From contig NZ_OZ246980.1 of NCBI RefSeq assembly GCF_965232525.1, positions 3,286,001 to 3,350,000 on the forward strand: a stretch of 64,000 bases of DNA. Reading direction: 5' to 3'. The translations under genes were made by a program, and so were the position numbers. A model generated the notes under the pieces. It searched no databases, had not been told where the DNA came from, and saw only the letters and a list, made by a program, of their open reading frames with translations. This document shows, piece by piece, positions 40,104-48,841 of this stretch (its first letter is position 1; each line of letters begins with the position of its first letter). The stretch comes from Bauldia sp965232525. GTDB lineage: Bacteria > Pseudomonadota > Alphaproteobacteria > Rhizobiales > Kaistiaceae.

Positions 40104-41119
40104 GCCCCACCTCTGACGCTGGGGCGGCGCGTTGTTGAAAGCCGGCTGAAGATACGGGTGTTGAGCCAGATCGCCAGGAGGATGATCGCGCCTGTGACGA
40201 TCTGGGTGAAAAACGGCGAGACGTGCGCCAGGATCAGGCCGTTGCCGATAACCGCAATGGTCAGGGCGCCAAGCACGGTGCCGATCATCGTCCCGCGTCC
40301 GCCCATCAGCGATGTCCCACCAAGCACGACCGCGGCAATCACCTCCAGCTCGAAACCGACGGCCGCGTTTGACGAACCGGAGCCGAGACGGGCAGCGACA
40401 ATCAGACCGGCGAGCGCGGCGGCAAGTCCGGACAGGACAAACACCGAGGCGGCGACCCGTTTGGAGGGCATGCCAACCCGACGCGCTGCTTCCGCATTCG
40501 AACCGATGGCAATGACCTGACGTCCGTATCGCGTCCAGTCGAGAACCACGAACCCGACGATGGCGACCAGAACCGCGATCAGCGCCGGGATCGGGATGCC
40601 GAGCAGCGACCCGCGACCGAGTTCCGTGAAAGTGCTCGGCGGTATCGGGATCGAGTACCCTTGCGTCAGCAGAAGGGCAAACCCGCGAAGCGCCGACAAG
40701 CCGGCGAGTGTCACGATAAACGACGGTATGCCCTGATACGCGACGAAGAAGCCCTGGAACGCGCCGATCAGCGCCCCCATCGCAAGGATCGCGACCACAA
40801 CGAGAGGCCACGGTAGCCCTCCCTGCAGCGCGATTGCCGCGACCGCGTTGGTCAGCGCCAACGTCGAGCCGACCGACAGGTCGATGCCGCCGGTGGTTAT
40901 GACCAGAGTCATGGCGATGGCGACAATCAGCATCGGCGCCGCCTGGCGGATGAGATTGAGAAGGTTGCCGGTACTGAGGAAGTGATCGGTAATGACCGTG
41001 AAGAGCAGGCAGCACGTGATAAAGAATGCCGCTATGGCGAGGACCTGCGCGTGGGCGGCGAGCGTGTCGCGAAGCCGGGAGCCCTCCGGCCTGCTGGAAT
41101 AGGCGGTCTCAGCGGTCAT
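40100..41119 (-). CDS. ribose-type ABC transporter permease (RbsC family)
   Basis: 339 residues, 8-10 hydrophobic helices, with the RbsC-type signature ITTGGIDLSVGSTLALTNAVAA and the later VGFELEVIAAVVLGGTSLMGGRGT. It forms a homodimeric channel for a monosaccharide with the ATPase at 41116-41910. Overlaps both neighbours by four bases (ATGA), showing tight translational coupling. Confidence 0.94.
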   Translation of the reverse strand: MTAETAYSSRPEGSRLRDTLAAHAQVLAIAAFFITCCLLFTVITDHFLSTGNLLNLIRQAAPMLIVAIAMTLVITTGGIDLSVGSTLALTNAVAAIALQGGLPWPLVVVAILAMGALIGAFQGFFVAYQGIPSFIVTLAGLSALRGFALLLTQGYSIPIPPSTFTELGRGSLLGIPIPALIAVLVAIVGFVVLDWTRYGRQVIAIGSNAEAARRVGMPSKRVAASVFVLSGLAAALAGLIVAARLGSGSSNAAVGFELEVIAAVVLGGTSLMGGRGTMIGTVLGALTIAVIGNGLILAHVSPFFTQIVTGAIILLAIWLNTRIFSRLSTTRRPSVRGGA

Positions 41120-41910
41120 GAGAGGCGATCCTCGCCGACGATCAGTCGAACCAGTTCCTCAAGGCTGGTCTTGTGAGTGTCTCGCTCGGCCACCTTCAGG
41201 CCCTCGTACATGACGGCAATACGGTCGCATACCCGAAACAAGTCTTGCAGCCGATGCGTGATGAGTATGACCGCGACCCCTTGCGATTTCACACGGTTGA
41301 TAAGGTTCAGCACAGCCTCGACCTCGGCCACGGCAAGGGCAGAGGTCGGCTCGTCCATGATGAGAACACGCGGCGAGAATGCGGCTGCGCGCGCGATCGC
41401 AATTGACTGCCGCTGTCCCCCGGAGAGCTGAGCCACCATGGCCGCCAGGTTCGGGATCTTGATGCCTAGCGACTCGAGTATCCGTCGCGCTTCTCGCGCC
41501 ATCGCCGCCTTGTCGAGAAAGCCACCGCGTGACAGCTCGCGCCCGAGGAAGAGATTGCCGGCGACGTCGATCGTGTCGCAAAGACTGAGGTCCTGATAGA
41601 CCATTTCAATGGACCTGGCGCGCGCCTCAGCCGGCCCCGAGAACCGGACTGGTTCTCCGTCCATCTCAATGGAACCCGCGTCGGGAACGTACGTCCCGGA
41701 CAGCACTTTCGTCAGCGTCGACTTGCCCGCGGCGTTGTCGCCGATCAGGCCGAGGCATTCTCCACCGAAGATATCGAGGTCGACGCCACGAAGCGCCTGA
41801 ATCGATCCAAACGTCTTGACGATGCCCCGCAGGCTAACCCGCGGGACACCGGTCTCGCTCGTTGGCGCGGAGGCGACCGATGTCGCCTCCGCAGGAATCG
41901 CATTGGTCAC
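41116..41910 (-). CDS. single-domain ABC sugar transporter ATPase (FrcA-like)
   Basis: 264 residues, one nucleotide-binding domain, unlike the double-domain RbsA. Walker A reads GDNAAGKST, as in FrcA-type fructose importers, with signature LSGGQRQSIAIARA, Walker B VLIMDEPTSALA and H-loop ITHRLQDLF. The Asp of the D-loop (usually SALD/SALG) is Ala-containing here. The N-terminal 25 residues are a variable extension. Coupled to the permease and the binding protein by 4-base overlaps. Confidence 0.92.
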   Translation of the reverse strand: MTNAIPAEATSVASAPTSETGVPRVSLRGIVKTFGSIQALRGVDLDIFGGECLGLIGDNAAGKSTLTKVLSGTYVPDAGSIEMDGEPVRFSGPAEARARSIEMVYQDLSLCDTIDVAGNLFLGRELSRGGFLDKAAMAREARRILESLGIKIPNLAAMVAQLSGGQRQSIAIARAAAFSPRVLIMDEPTSALAVAEVEAVLNLINRVKSQGVAVILITHRLQDLFRVCDRIAVMYEGLKVAERDTHKTSLEELVRLIVGEDRLS

Positions 41911-42848
41911 TGGAACATCGACCGGAAGTCGTCGACATTCCCGGTCGTTACGATGGTGATCGGTACTTCGATCGCCGCGTCAACATCGCCACCCCCGGAG
42001 AGGGTCACGAGCGCGTCGACCGCCGCCGCGCCCATCCCGGCCGGATCCTGCTGGATGACCGCAACCAGATGGCCCGCGTCGATGGCGGCGATGGCCTGAG
42101 CGGTCAGATCCCAGCCGAACACCTTAACGTCACCTGTTCGGCCTTGGCTTTCGACCGCAGCAAGTGCGCCCAGCAACGCCGGCTCGCCGGTGGCGTAGAT
42201 TGCCGTCATGTCCGGGTTGCCGGTCAGGAGGTTCTCCGCGGCCGCAAGAGCGTTGTCCTGGATGTTCCGGCCATCGACCACGCCAACGGTTTCGATGGTG
42301 TCGACCGCGTCGATCTTGTCCTCGAACCCCTTCTGACGAAGGTTCTGGATGGCCGAGTTGAGCGCACCGACAATGCCGATCTTGGCCCCACCGTCGCCGA
42401 CATACTCGACGAAGTAGTCACCCATCATCCCGCCGGCGAGTTCGTTGTTGACGCCCACCTGAGACTTATGCGGTCCGTCGGGAAGAACCGCGTCCACCGC
42501 GACAACCGGAATGCCCGCTTCTACTGCCGCCATGACCGCTGGCATAACACCGTTGACGTCGATCGCAACGACGATGAGGCCGTCGACCTCCTGCTGGATG
42601 TAGGTCTCGATGGCGTTGTTCTGCGCCGCCGGATCATTGTTGGCGTTGAAGACGACGAGGTTGGCACCGGCGGCGTCAGCGGCGCTCTGAGCGCCCTCGT
42701 TCATCTGGTTGAAGAACAGCGCCTGCTGATTGATCTGAACAAGGGCGAAGGTCGGTTCGTCCTGGGCACTGACGGTCGCGCCGGCGGCGAGGTAAAGCGA
42801 TGCCCCGCCCAACGCGGCAAGCGCCAGTCGACGACTAATGGGATGCAT
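41907..42848 (-). CDS. ribose-type periplasmic sugar-binding protein
   Basis: 313 residues. Signal peptide MHPISRRLALAALGGASLYLAAGATVSA (cleavage near residue 28), then a type I periplasmic fold: FALVQINQQALFFNQMNEGAQ, GANLVVFNANNDPAAQ, EVDGLIVVAIDVNGV and GIPVVAVDAVLP. It binds a pentose, hexose or sugar-like ligand and feeds RbsC-type permease 40100-41119. ATG 42848 has GGAG eight bases upstream. The start lies inside the last 14 bases of the LacI regulator gene, so both are on one transcript. Confidence 0.93.
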   Translation of the reverse strand: MHPISRRLALAALGGASLYLAAGATVSAQDEPTFALVQINQQALFFNQMNEGAQSAADAAGANLVVFNANNDPAAQNNAIETYIQQEVDGLIVVAIDVNGVMPAVMAAVEAGIPVVAVDAVLPDGPHKSQVGVNNELAGGMMGDYFVEYVGDGGAKIGIVGALNSAIQNLRQKGFEDKIDAVDTIETVGVVDGRNIQDNALAAAENLLTGNPDMTAIYATGEPALLGALAAVESQGRTGDVKVFGWDLTAQAIAAIDAGHLVAVIQQDPAGMGAAAVDALVTLSGGGDVDAAIEVPITIVTTGNVDDFRSMFQ

Positions 42849-43908
42849 GCTGGTTTCTCCTCTGGTTGAGCCGGGTCCGCCCCGGCTTGTTTGCGGGCGT
42901 CGCGACGGACGCGCGCGCAATTAGGGTGCAGGCAAGGTGCTCCACGTCACTCGGCGGGGTCTCGCCGCGAGCCTGGCGAGCAACGATCTCCACACCCCGG
43001 CGGCCCATCTCGGCCACTGGCTGATGAATGGCCGTCAGGGGTGGATTGAACAGGTGAACCGGCTCGACGTCGTCGAAGGTTACGATGGAAAGGTCACCCG
43101 GCACGGTCAGGGACCGTTCGACCAGCACCTCCATAAGGCCGACCGCCATCCCGTCACTCGCGGCGATCACTGCAGTTGCGCCGCTGAGCTTGCCGAGCAG
43201 ATTCTCCGCCGCGGCGCGACCCTGGGCGATCGAGTAGTCACCATAGGTCGCCGCAACGAGATCGGCGTCAGACCCGGCCTCCGACAGAGCCTTGCGGCAT
43301 CCGGCCATTCGGTCCCGTGTGCTCATCATTTCGCGTGGGCCACCCAGAAACGCGATCCGCCGATGCCCCGCTTCGACCAGATGGGCAGTGGCCGCGTACC
43401 CTCCACCGAAGTTGTCGGAGAACACCTTTGGTACCTTCGTTCCCACGATATCCTCGTCGAGTAGCGCGATCCGAGGCTCCCCGCCGATCGCTTCGGCCAG
43501 TGAGCCGTCGTCGGGATGGTTCGTGATGAACAACAGGGCGTCCACGTGATTCCGACGGAGGCGTTCAAGATACTCGTGTTCGCGCCCGGCCCGGTTAAGG
43601 GTGGCGCAGAGCAAGACGCCAAGCCCGCGATCGTCCGCCGCCGCCTCGACTGACGCGGCGAGCTGGGCAAAGAACGGATTGGCGATGTCCGGAATAACCA
43701 GGCCGATCGTGTTGGATCGACCGAGACTGAGGCTCCGGGCGTGAGGATTCGGGCGGTAGCCCAACGTCTTGATGGCAGTGTCGATCCGGCTCGCGGTCTC
43801 ATCCGGCAGGTTCAACGAACCATTCAGATACCGCGACACGCTCGTCACGGATACGCCGGCCGCTTCGGCGACATCGCGCAACCTGGCAACGGCGCGTCGA
43901 TCGCTCAT
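42835..43908 (-). CDS. LacI family transcriptional regulator
   Basis: 357 residues. The N-terminal helix-turn-helix and hinge (ARLRDVAEAAGVSVTSVSRYLNGS...RPNPHARSLSLGRSNTIGLVIP) precede a sugar-binding periplasmic-like domain. ATG 43908 gives a normal LacI N-terminus; GTG 43926 would lie within the putative operator. It is the first gene of the ribose-type importer / lactonase / amidotransferase-like operon and probably represses it and itself through the tandem sites at 43912-43940. Effector presumably the imported sugar. Confidence 0.9.
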   Translation of the reverse strand: MSDRRAVARLRDVAEAAGVSVTSVSRYLNGSLNLPDETASRIDTAIKTLGYRPNPHARSLSLGRSNTIGLVIPDIANPFFAQLAASVEAAADDRGLGVLLCATLNRAGREHEYLERLRRNHVDALLFITNHPDDGSLAEAIGGEPRIALLDEDIVGTKVPKVFSDNFGGGYAATAHLVEAGHRRIAFLGGPREMMSTRDRMAGCRKALSEAGSDADLVAATYGDYSIAQGRAAAENLLGKLSGATAVIAASDGMAVGLMEVLVERSLTVPGDLSIVTFDDVEPVHLFNPPLTAIHQPVAEMGRRGVEIVARQARGETPPSDVEHLACTLIARASVATPANKPGRTRLNQRRNQHASH

Positions 43909-43911
43909 CCC

Positions 43912-43940
43912 GGTAAACCGTTTCACTAAACCGCTTTACC
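43912..43940. promoter_or_regulatory. tandem LacI-type operators upstream of lacI-family gene
   Basis: Two near-repeats of TAAACCG-Y-TTT (43914-43923 and 43927-43937) start 13 bases apart, inside an outer inverted repeat GGTAAA (43912-43917) / TTTACC (43935-43940). The central CG flanked by A/T arms is the classic LacI-family operator form. It lies immediately upstream of ATG 43908. Confidence 0.55.
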
Positions 43941-44359
43941 ATCCTATCAGGAGCGATTCGATGATCAAGGCTCATTGTTGGGCAGGCCTGCCTAGGTTCC
44001 AGCCACTTCAGAGCCGGAGTGTCGAGCCGGCCCGGTGAGTATCGTGAATGGGAGGGCTGTGATCCTCTGCGCCGTTTTGCTCGCGCCGATCGACCCAGTC
44101 ATTTGGGAAAGCCGCCTGACAATGCTGTGCTCGGTGTTCAGCCGGGGGCGCTTGTCGAAAGCGCGATGGCTACCCAGCGCGCCTCAGGCCCGAAGCTGTC
44201 GAAACATGGCGGACCGCCCGCTACTGCGTTTCCCTTGCCCGTTCCGGTTGTAGTCACATCCCAGGCAAATTCGTTTCGGCCATAACTGTGCCGGTGCTAG
44301 CCTTTTCCGCGACCCCGGTGAGCCGGGGCGTGGCCCATCGCGCAATTGGACGGACCGGA
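43941..44359. other. gene-free stretch between LacI and RpiR regulators
   Basis: About 420 bases between divergent regulator genes. It must hold promoters for both, but I find no convincing -35/-10 pair, RNA gene or coding frame. Open frames here lack ribosome sites. Confidence 0.5.
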
Positions 44360-45232
44360 ATGACTGGGATAGACGCGAACTCTTCGCTCCATATCGGCCA
44401 GCGGCTGCTTGCCGCCTATGACAGCATGCCACGCGGCGAGAGGCGACTCGCCGACCTTCTCCTCGAGGATGTCGGCATCTTGCGGGTTTCGACGGCCGGC
44501 GAGCTCGCCGAACGGGCCGGGGTATCGAAGGCAACGGCGGCCCGGCTATTCCGCCGGCTTGGCTACTCCGGCTACAAGGCGGCACAACGCGAAATCCGCG
44601 AAGGCGGGGTGCAGCCGCTTGGCGTACCGGCCGATGTACTCGGCACGTCCGCCATCCCACATCCTGGCGCTTATCTGGAATCGGAGGTCAAAAACCTCGT
44701 TCGCACGTTCGAATTCCTCCGGCCAGACGAGATCAATCAGGCGGTGCAACTCCTCCGCTACGCCGAAAAGCCATGGGTCATCGGATTCGGTGGCGATTAT
44801 CCGCTTGCCCATTTTGCCCGGGCTATGCTGATCAAGCTTCGACCCGACATTCGTATGATTCCGATCGTTGGTTTCCCGATCCCTGAGGAGTTCGCGTCGA
44901 TTTCGTCAAGCGACACCGTGCTCGCCTTCGGCCTCACCCGGCGCTCCCAGGCGCTGCGCAACATCCTCGGCTTTGCCGCCCGCACCGGCACCAAGATTAT
45001 CCTCGTGACCGACCGGCTTGGCGCTGGTGACAAGAGCGCCTCAACATTGATCCTGCGAGTGCACTCAAGCGGGCCGACGCTGTTCGACTCGATGACCGCC
45101 GCAGTCAGCCTGATCACCTATCTCTGCGCCCGCCTTGCTGCCGGTATCGGCGATCCCGCCGTGAGCCGTCTGCGTGTGATCGAGGAAATTCACGCCGAGT
45201 GGGACGAGGACGAAGGCATGGTGGATAAGTAA
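44360..45232 (+). CDS. MurR/RpiR family transcriptional regulator
   Basis: 290 residues. N-terminal RpiR helix-turn-helix (RGERRLADLLLEDVGILRVSTAGELAERAGVSKATAARLFRRLGYSGYK) and a C-terminal SIS domain (about 120-270; VIGFGGDYPLAHFARAML, LAFGLTRRSQALRNILGFAARTGTKIILVTD). SIS domains usually bind phosphosugars, but RpiR proteins in amino-acid and peptide loci are common. ATG 44360 (GGACCGGA upstream) is chosen; earlier in-frame codons have no homologous sequence. It is followed after 177 bases by a peptide-type binding protein gene on the same strand. Paralogue of 55233-56129. Confidence 0.88.
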   Translation: MTGIDANSSLHIGQRLLAAYDSMPRGERRLADLLLEDVGILRVSTAGELAERAGVSKATAARLFRRLGYSGYKAAQREIREGGVQPLGVPADVLGTSAIPHPGAYLESEVKNLVRTFEFLRPDEINQAVQLLRYAEKPWVIGFGGDYPLAHFARAMLIKLRPDIRMIPIVGFPIPEEFASISSSDTVLAFGLTRRSQALRNILGFAARTGTKIILVTDRLGAGDKSASTLILRVHSSGPTLFDSMTAAVSLITYLCARLAAGIGDPAVSRLRVIEEIHAEWDEDEGMVDK

Positions 45233-45313
45233 CGCATTTCGTTTCAAAATTGACTCTTGGAGTCGCTCTTCTTAGAGAAAATCACTCATTTATGAAACTT
45301 AATCGTGCGAAAA

Positions 45314-45322
45314 TGAAAAATT
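45314..45322. promoter_or_regulatory. candidate RpiR box upstream of dipeptide importer
   Basis: TGAAAAATT, in an A/T-rich leader (45236-45330) that also contains TTTCAAAATTGA (45242-45253) and a possible promoter TTGACT-17-TAGAGA (45250-45278). The same core occurs near both other transcription starts of this island (55181-55194 and 56185-56196). Tentative. Confidence 0.4.
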
Positions 45323-45409
45323 GTTGTCAGCCGTGATTTGCTTTGTCAGTCTTCCTCATCCGGATGACCCGCTATACGCGGTGACCGGCTGAAACCACGG
45401 AGGACTATC

Positions 45410-46966
45410 ATGAGCGGATGGAAATTGGGGTTGGGTCGTTCGGTACTGGTCGGGGCCTTCGCCCTGTGCACCGGTGCCGCGGCCGCCGAGGAACTGGTCT
45501 GGGCTCGCTACGGCGATATCGACTCGCTCGACCCGCACCGTGCAACCAGCACCCTTTCAATGCAGGTCTGGGACCAGATCTACGACACGTTGCTTGCCTT
45601 CGACATGGACGGCAAGGCTCAGCCGAACATGGCCGAGTCATGGGAGGTGAGCGACGATGGGCTGAGCTACACCTTCAAGCTGCATGACGGAATCATGTGC
45701 CATGACGACACGCCGTTCGACGCCAACGATGTGAAGTTCACCATCGACCGTGCATTTGGCGATAGTCCGAGCCTTACTAGGACAAGTTGGGGGCCGATCG
45801 AGAGCGTCGAGGTAATCGACCCGCTGACCTTTGAAGTGTCTATGTCGAGCAAGTTCGGCGCCTTTCTCCCGTTCCTCGCGGACAGCTTCTCGTCCATGGT
45901 CTGTGATAGCAACACCGCCGAAACGTTCGGCTCCTCGACCGGCATCGGCACCGGGCCCTTCAAGCTTGTCGAGTGGGTCAAAGGCGACGAGGTCGTCCTG
46001 GATGCGAATCCGGACTTTAGGAATCTCGGCAAGCCGGTCGACAACGAAGGCCCGCCTCACATCGATCGCCTGATCGTGCGCACCGTACCTGAGGCGCAGA
46101 CCCGCCTGGCCGCGCTCCGGACCGGTGAAGTCGATATCGCGGAGCCGCCATTCGACGATATCCCCGCGATCGAAGACTCCGGCGAGCTCGACATTGTCGT
46201 CGCCGACAACACCGGGCAGAACGTCTTCTGGGAGTTCACCATCTCGCGTCCGCCATTTGACGACATTCGGGCTCGTCAGGCGGTGGCCTATGCGACGGAT
46301 CCGCAAATGGCGATCGACATTATTTACGGCGGGCTAAGCCAGCGCGAGTGGTGCCCGATCGCTCGCGGCGTGTTCGGCAACGATCAAGAGTTCTGCAAGC
46401 AGTTCGGCTATCCCTACGACCCGGAGAAGGCCACGGAACTTCTGACCGAGCTCGGCTACGGCCCCGACAACCCGCTTGAGACGACGATGTTCGTGTGGAC
46501 AGGCGGCAACCGGCACAAGCTCGCCGAGATTTTCCAGGCGCAGCTCGCCGAGGTTGGCATCCAGGCGTCGATCGAGATTATGGACATCGGCACCATGAAT
46601 GCCCGGGTCAAAGAGCAGAACGAGAGCCCCGACGACCCGTCCCCCGGTACCTTCGACATGATGACCTGGGGTTGGTACGATCCGGACATTCTCTATGCTT
46701 TGTGGCACTCTCCGGGTGCCTATTCCGGCTTCCAGACCCCCGAGCTCGACGCGATGCTGGAGAAGACTCGCACCACCATCGACGAGGAGGAGCGGCTCGT
46801 CGCCGTCCAGGACGTCATCAAGTACCTGATGGAGAATGCCGCCCATATCGGTCTTTATACGCCGGGATGGGAATGGGTGTTCGCGGTGCGTCCCGAGGTC
46901 GAAGGCTTCAAGGTTGGGCCGTTCCTGCATCCGATCTTCCTCGATGTACAGATGACCACCGGTTAG
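45410..46966 (+). CDS. dipeptide/oligopeptide-type substrate-binding protein (SBP family 5)
   Basis: 518 residues. Signal peptide SGWKLGLGRSVLVGAFALCTGAAAA, then the family 5 opening ELVWARYGDIDSLDPHRATST, the hallmark PNMAESWEVSDDGLSYTFKL, and TGPFKLVEWVKGDEVVLDAN. The ligand may be a peptide, amino-acid derivative, nickel chelate or sugar oligomer. ATG 45410 has GGAGGACTATC upstream. It is the first gene of a five-gene operon with DppB/C permeases, a fused ATPase and a protein of unknown function, and lies downstream of RpiR. Confidence 0.93.
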   Translation: MSGWKLGLGRSVLVGAFALCTGAAAAEELVWARYGDIDSLDPHRATSTLSMQVWDQIYDTLLAFDMDGKAQPNMAESWEVSDDGLSYTFKLHDGIMCHDDTPFDANDVKFTIDRAFGDSPSLTRTSWGPIESVEVIDPLTFEVSMSSKFGAFLPFLADSFSSMVCDSNTAETFGSSTGIGTGPFKLVEWVKGDEVVLDANPDFRNLGKPVDNEGPPHIDRLIVRTVPEAQTRLAALRTGEVDIAEPPFDDIPAIEDSGELDIVVADNTGQNVFWEFTISRPPFDDIRARQAVAYATDPQMAIDIIYGGLSQREWCPIARGVFGNDQEFCKQFGYPYDPEKATELLTELGYGPDNPLETTMFVWTGGNRHKLAEIFQAQLAEVGIQASIEIMDIGTMNARVKEQNESPDDPSPGTFDMMTWGWYDPDILYALWHSPGAYSGFQTPELDAMLEKTRTTIDEEERLVAVQDVIKYLMENAAHIGLYTPGWEWVFAVRPEVEGFKVGPFLHPIFLDVQMTTG

Positions 46967-47027
46967 CGATCAGCACCCCCGGCGCGCGGGCGGGTCTTGC
47001 GCGCCGGATCGACTTGAGGGGTACCGC

Positions 47028-47948
47028 GTGGCGCGTTTCATCGCTCAAAGGCTGATGGCTGCGGTGGTGACCATCTGGATCGCCACCGTTGCCGTCACGT
47101 TGCTGGTTCACGTGGTGCCAGGTGATCCCGTGCGGATCATGTATGGCAGCTTCCAAACCACCCCTGAGGAGCTCGACGAGATCCGCGTCCGGCTTGGCCT
47201 CGACCAACCCGTTTGGAAACAATATCTGCTCTACTTGGGTCGCTTGGCTCACGGCGACCTCGGGCGCTCCATCGTCGGTGATCAGCCGGTGCTCGACGTC
47301 CTGATGAGTCGATTCCCTGCGACGCTGGCACTGACGGTCGCCAGCCTGTTCATCGCAATCGTTGTTGGCATGACGCTCGGCTTTTTCGCCGCTTACAAGC
47401 GCGGTACATGGATCGACGTCGGCGCTATGATTGTCGCCATTGTCGGGGTCTCCATGCCGCATTTCTGGCTGGGACTGCTGCTGCTCTTCCTCTTCTCTCT
47501 GACACTGCAGTGGCTTCCGGTGGCCGGCGGCGGTTGGGCCAGCCTCATACTCCCGGCAATGACGCTCGGCCTGGCTAATGCTGCGGTTCTGGCACGGATG
47601 ACCCGCTCTGCGATGATCGACATCTTCGACCAGGACTTCGTCCGAACCGCCCGCGCCAAGGGATTACCAAAGGCGCTGGTGCTCTACCGCCATGCCTTGC
47701 GCTCAGGCCTGGTTCCGATCGTGGCGATGCTTGGCCTCCTGTTCGCCTACCTGATGGGCGGCGCTATCGTGGTCGAGAACGTCTTTGCCTGGAACGGCGT
47801 CGGTCGGCTCGCCATCGAAGCGGTGTTCGCCCGCGACTACCCCCTGATACAGGGCTTCATCCTGTTCTTCGCCACCGTGGTCGCGCTGGCTTCGGTAGTC
47901 GTCGACATCGCCTACGGCTTCCTCGATCCGCGCATCCGGTACTCATGA
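47028..47948 (+). CDS. peptide-type ABC transporter permease, DppB family
   Basis: 306 residues, six helices. N-terminal IAQRLMAAVVTIWIATVAVTLLVHVVPGDPV is the DppB/OppB hallmark; the EAA-like loop RTARAKGLPKALVLYRHALRSGLVP lies near residue 205. The start is GTG 47028 after GAGGGGTACCGC. It overlaps the DppC-type gene by four bases (ATGA). Confidence 0.94.
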   Translation: MARFIAQRLMAAVVTIWIATVAVTLLVHVVPGDPVRIMYGSFQTTPEELDEIRVRLGLDQPVWKQYLLYLGRLAHGDLGRSIVGDQPVLDVLMSRFPATLALTVASLFIAIVVGMTLGFFAAYKRGTWIDVGAMIVAIVGVSMPHFWLGLLLLFLFSLTLQWLPVAGGGWASLILPAMTLGLANAAVLARMTRSAMIDIFDQDFVRTARAKGLPKALVLYRHALRSGLVPIVAMLGLLFAYLMGGAIVVENVFAWNGVGRLAIEAVFARDYPLIQGFILFFATVVALASVVVDIAYGFLDPRIRYS

Positions 47949-48841
47949 TGACCGCGGAGACGACGGAAACCGACGCGAACGATACCCGAGCCGAAACGCC
48001 TGTTCGGCGAGGCGTCTTCTTCCGCGCTCTGCTATCCAGTCCCAGCGGTGCGATTGGGCTGGCCGTTGTGGGATTGCTGGTCTTCGCCGCCGCGACCGCG
48101 CCCTGGCTGGCGCCGTTCGACCCGCTGAAGATGGCGGCGGGCCCGCGGTTGCAGCCGCCGTCCATGGCCCACTGGATGGGCACCGACGATTTCGGCCGGG
48201 ATGTATTCAGTCGCATCCTCTACGGAGCGCAATTGACGCTGCAAATCGGGGTCATCGCGGTGGGCATCTCGCTGACCTCGGGATTGCTGCTCGGGCTGGT
48301 CGCCGGCTACGCGTCCGGATGGACGGAGCGGATCCTGATGCGATTGGTTGATGTCCTCTTCTCCTTCACGGAGATCGTCATAGCCCTGGCCTGCCTTGCC
48401 ATCTTCGGCGTCGGCCTTACCAACGCGATGATCGCCATCGGCATCGCCTCGATACCGTTCTATGCGCGGGTGACGCACTCGGTCGTGCTGGTGGAGAAGA
48501 ACAAGCCGTATTTCGAAAGTGCGGTGTCCGCCGGCGCTGGACACGGACGTCTCATCTTCCTGCACCTGATTCCCAACGTTGTGCCGACCTTGATCGTCGT
48601 TGGCACCCTCGGCATCTCGACCGCGGTGTTGGCCGCGGCCGGTCTCTCCTTCCTCGGTCTCGGCGCCCAACCGCCGCAGCCCGAGTGGGGCTTCATGCTG
48701 TCGGCGAGCCGCGATCTGATCAATCGCGCTCCGTGGATGATGATCTTTCCGGGTGTCGCCATCGCGGTGACGGTGCTCGGTTTCAACCTGCTTGGCGACG
48801 GCGCGCGCGAGGCTCTCGACCCACGGCAGAGGGCGCGATGA
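47945..48841 (+). CDS. peptide-type ABC transporter permease, DppC family
   Basis: 298 residues. An N-terminal cytoplasmic tail (TAETTETDANDTRAETPVRR), one helix, then the DppC periplasmic segment DPLKMAAGPRLQPPSMAHWMGTDDFGRDVFSRIL. The EAA-like loop is ESAVSAGAGHGRLIFLHLIPN and the C-terminus is GDGAREALDPRQR. It pairs with the DppB-type permease. Overlaps the fused ATPase gene start as ATGA. Confidence 0.94.
   Translation: MMTAETTETDANDTRAETPVRRGVFFRALLSSPSGAIGLAVVGLLVFAAATAPWLAPFDPLKMAAGPRLQPPSMAHWMGTDDFGRDVFSRILYGAQLTLQIGVIAVGISLTSGLLLGLVAGYASGWTERILMRLVDVLFSFTEIVIALACLAIFGVGLTNAMIAIGIASIPFYARVTHSVVLVEKNKPYFESAVSAGAGHGRLIFLHLIPNVVPTLIVVGTLGISTAVLAAAGLSFLGLGAQPPQPEWGFMLSASRDLINRAPWMMIFPGVAIAVTVLGFNLLGDGAREALDPRQRAR

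Noticed and set aside
40104..41015. N-terminal extension of the lactonase-like protein through the permease gene
   Set aside because: The extension is an out-of-frame reading of the RbsC-type permease; the family N-terminus begins at ATG 40103.
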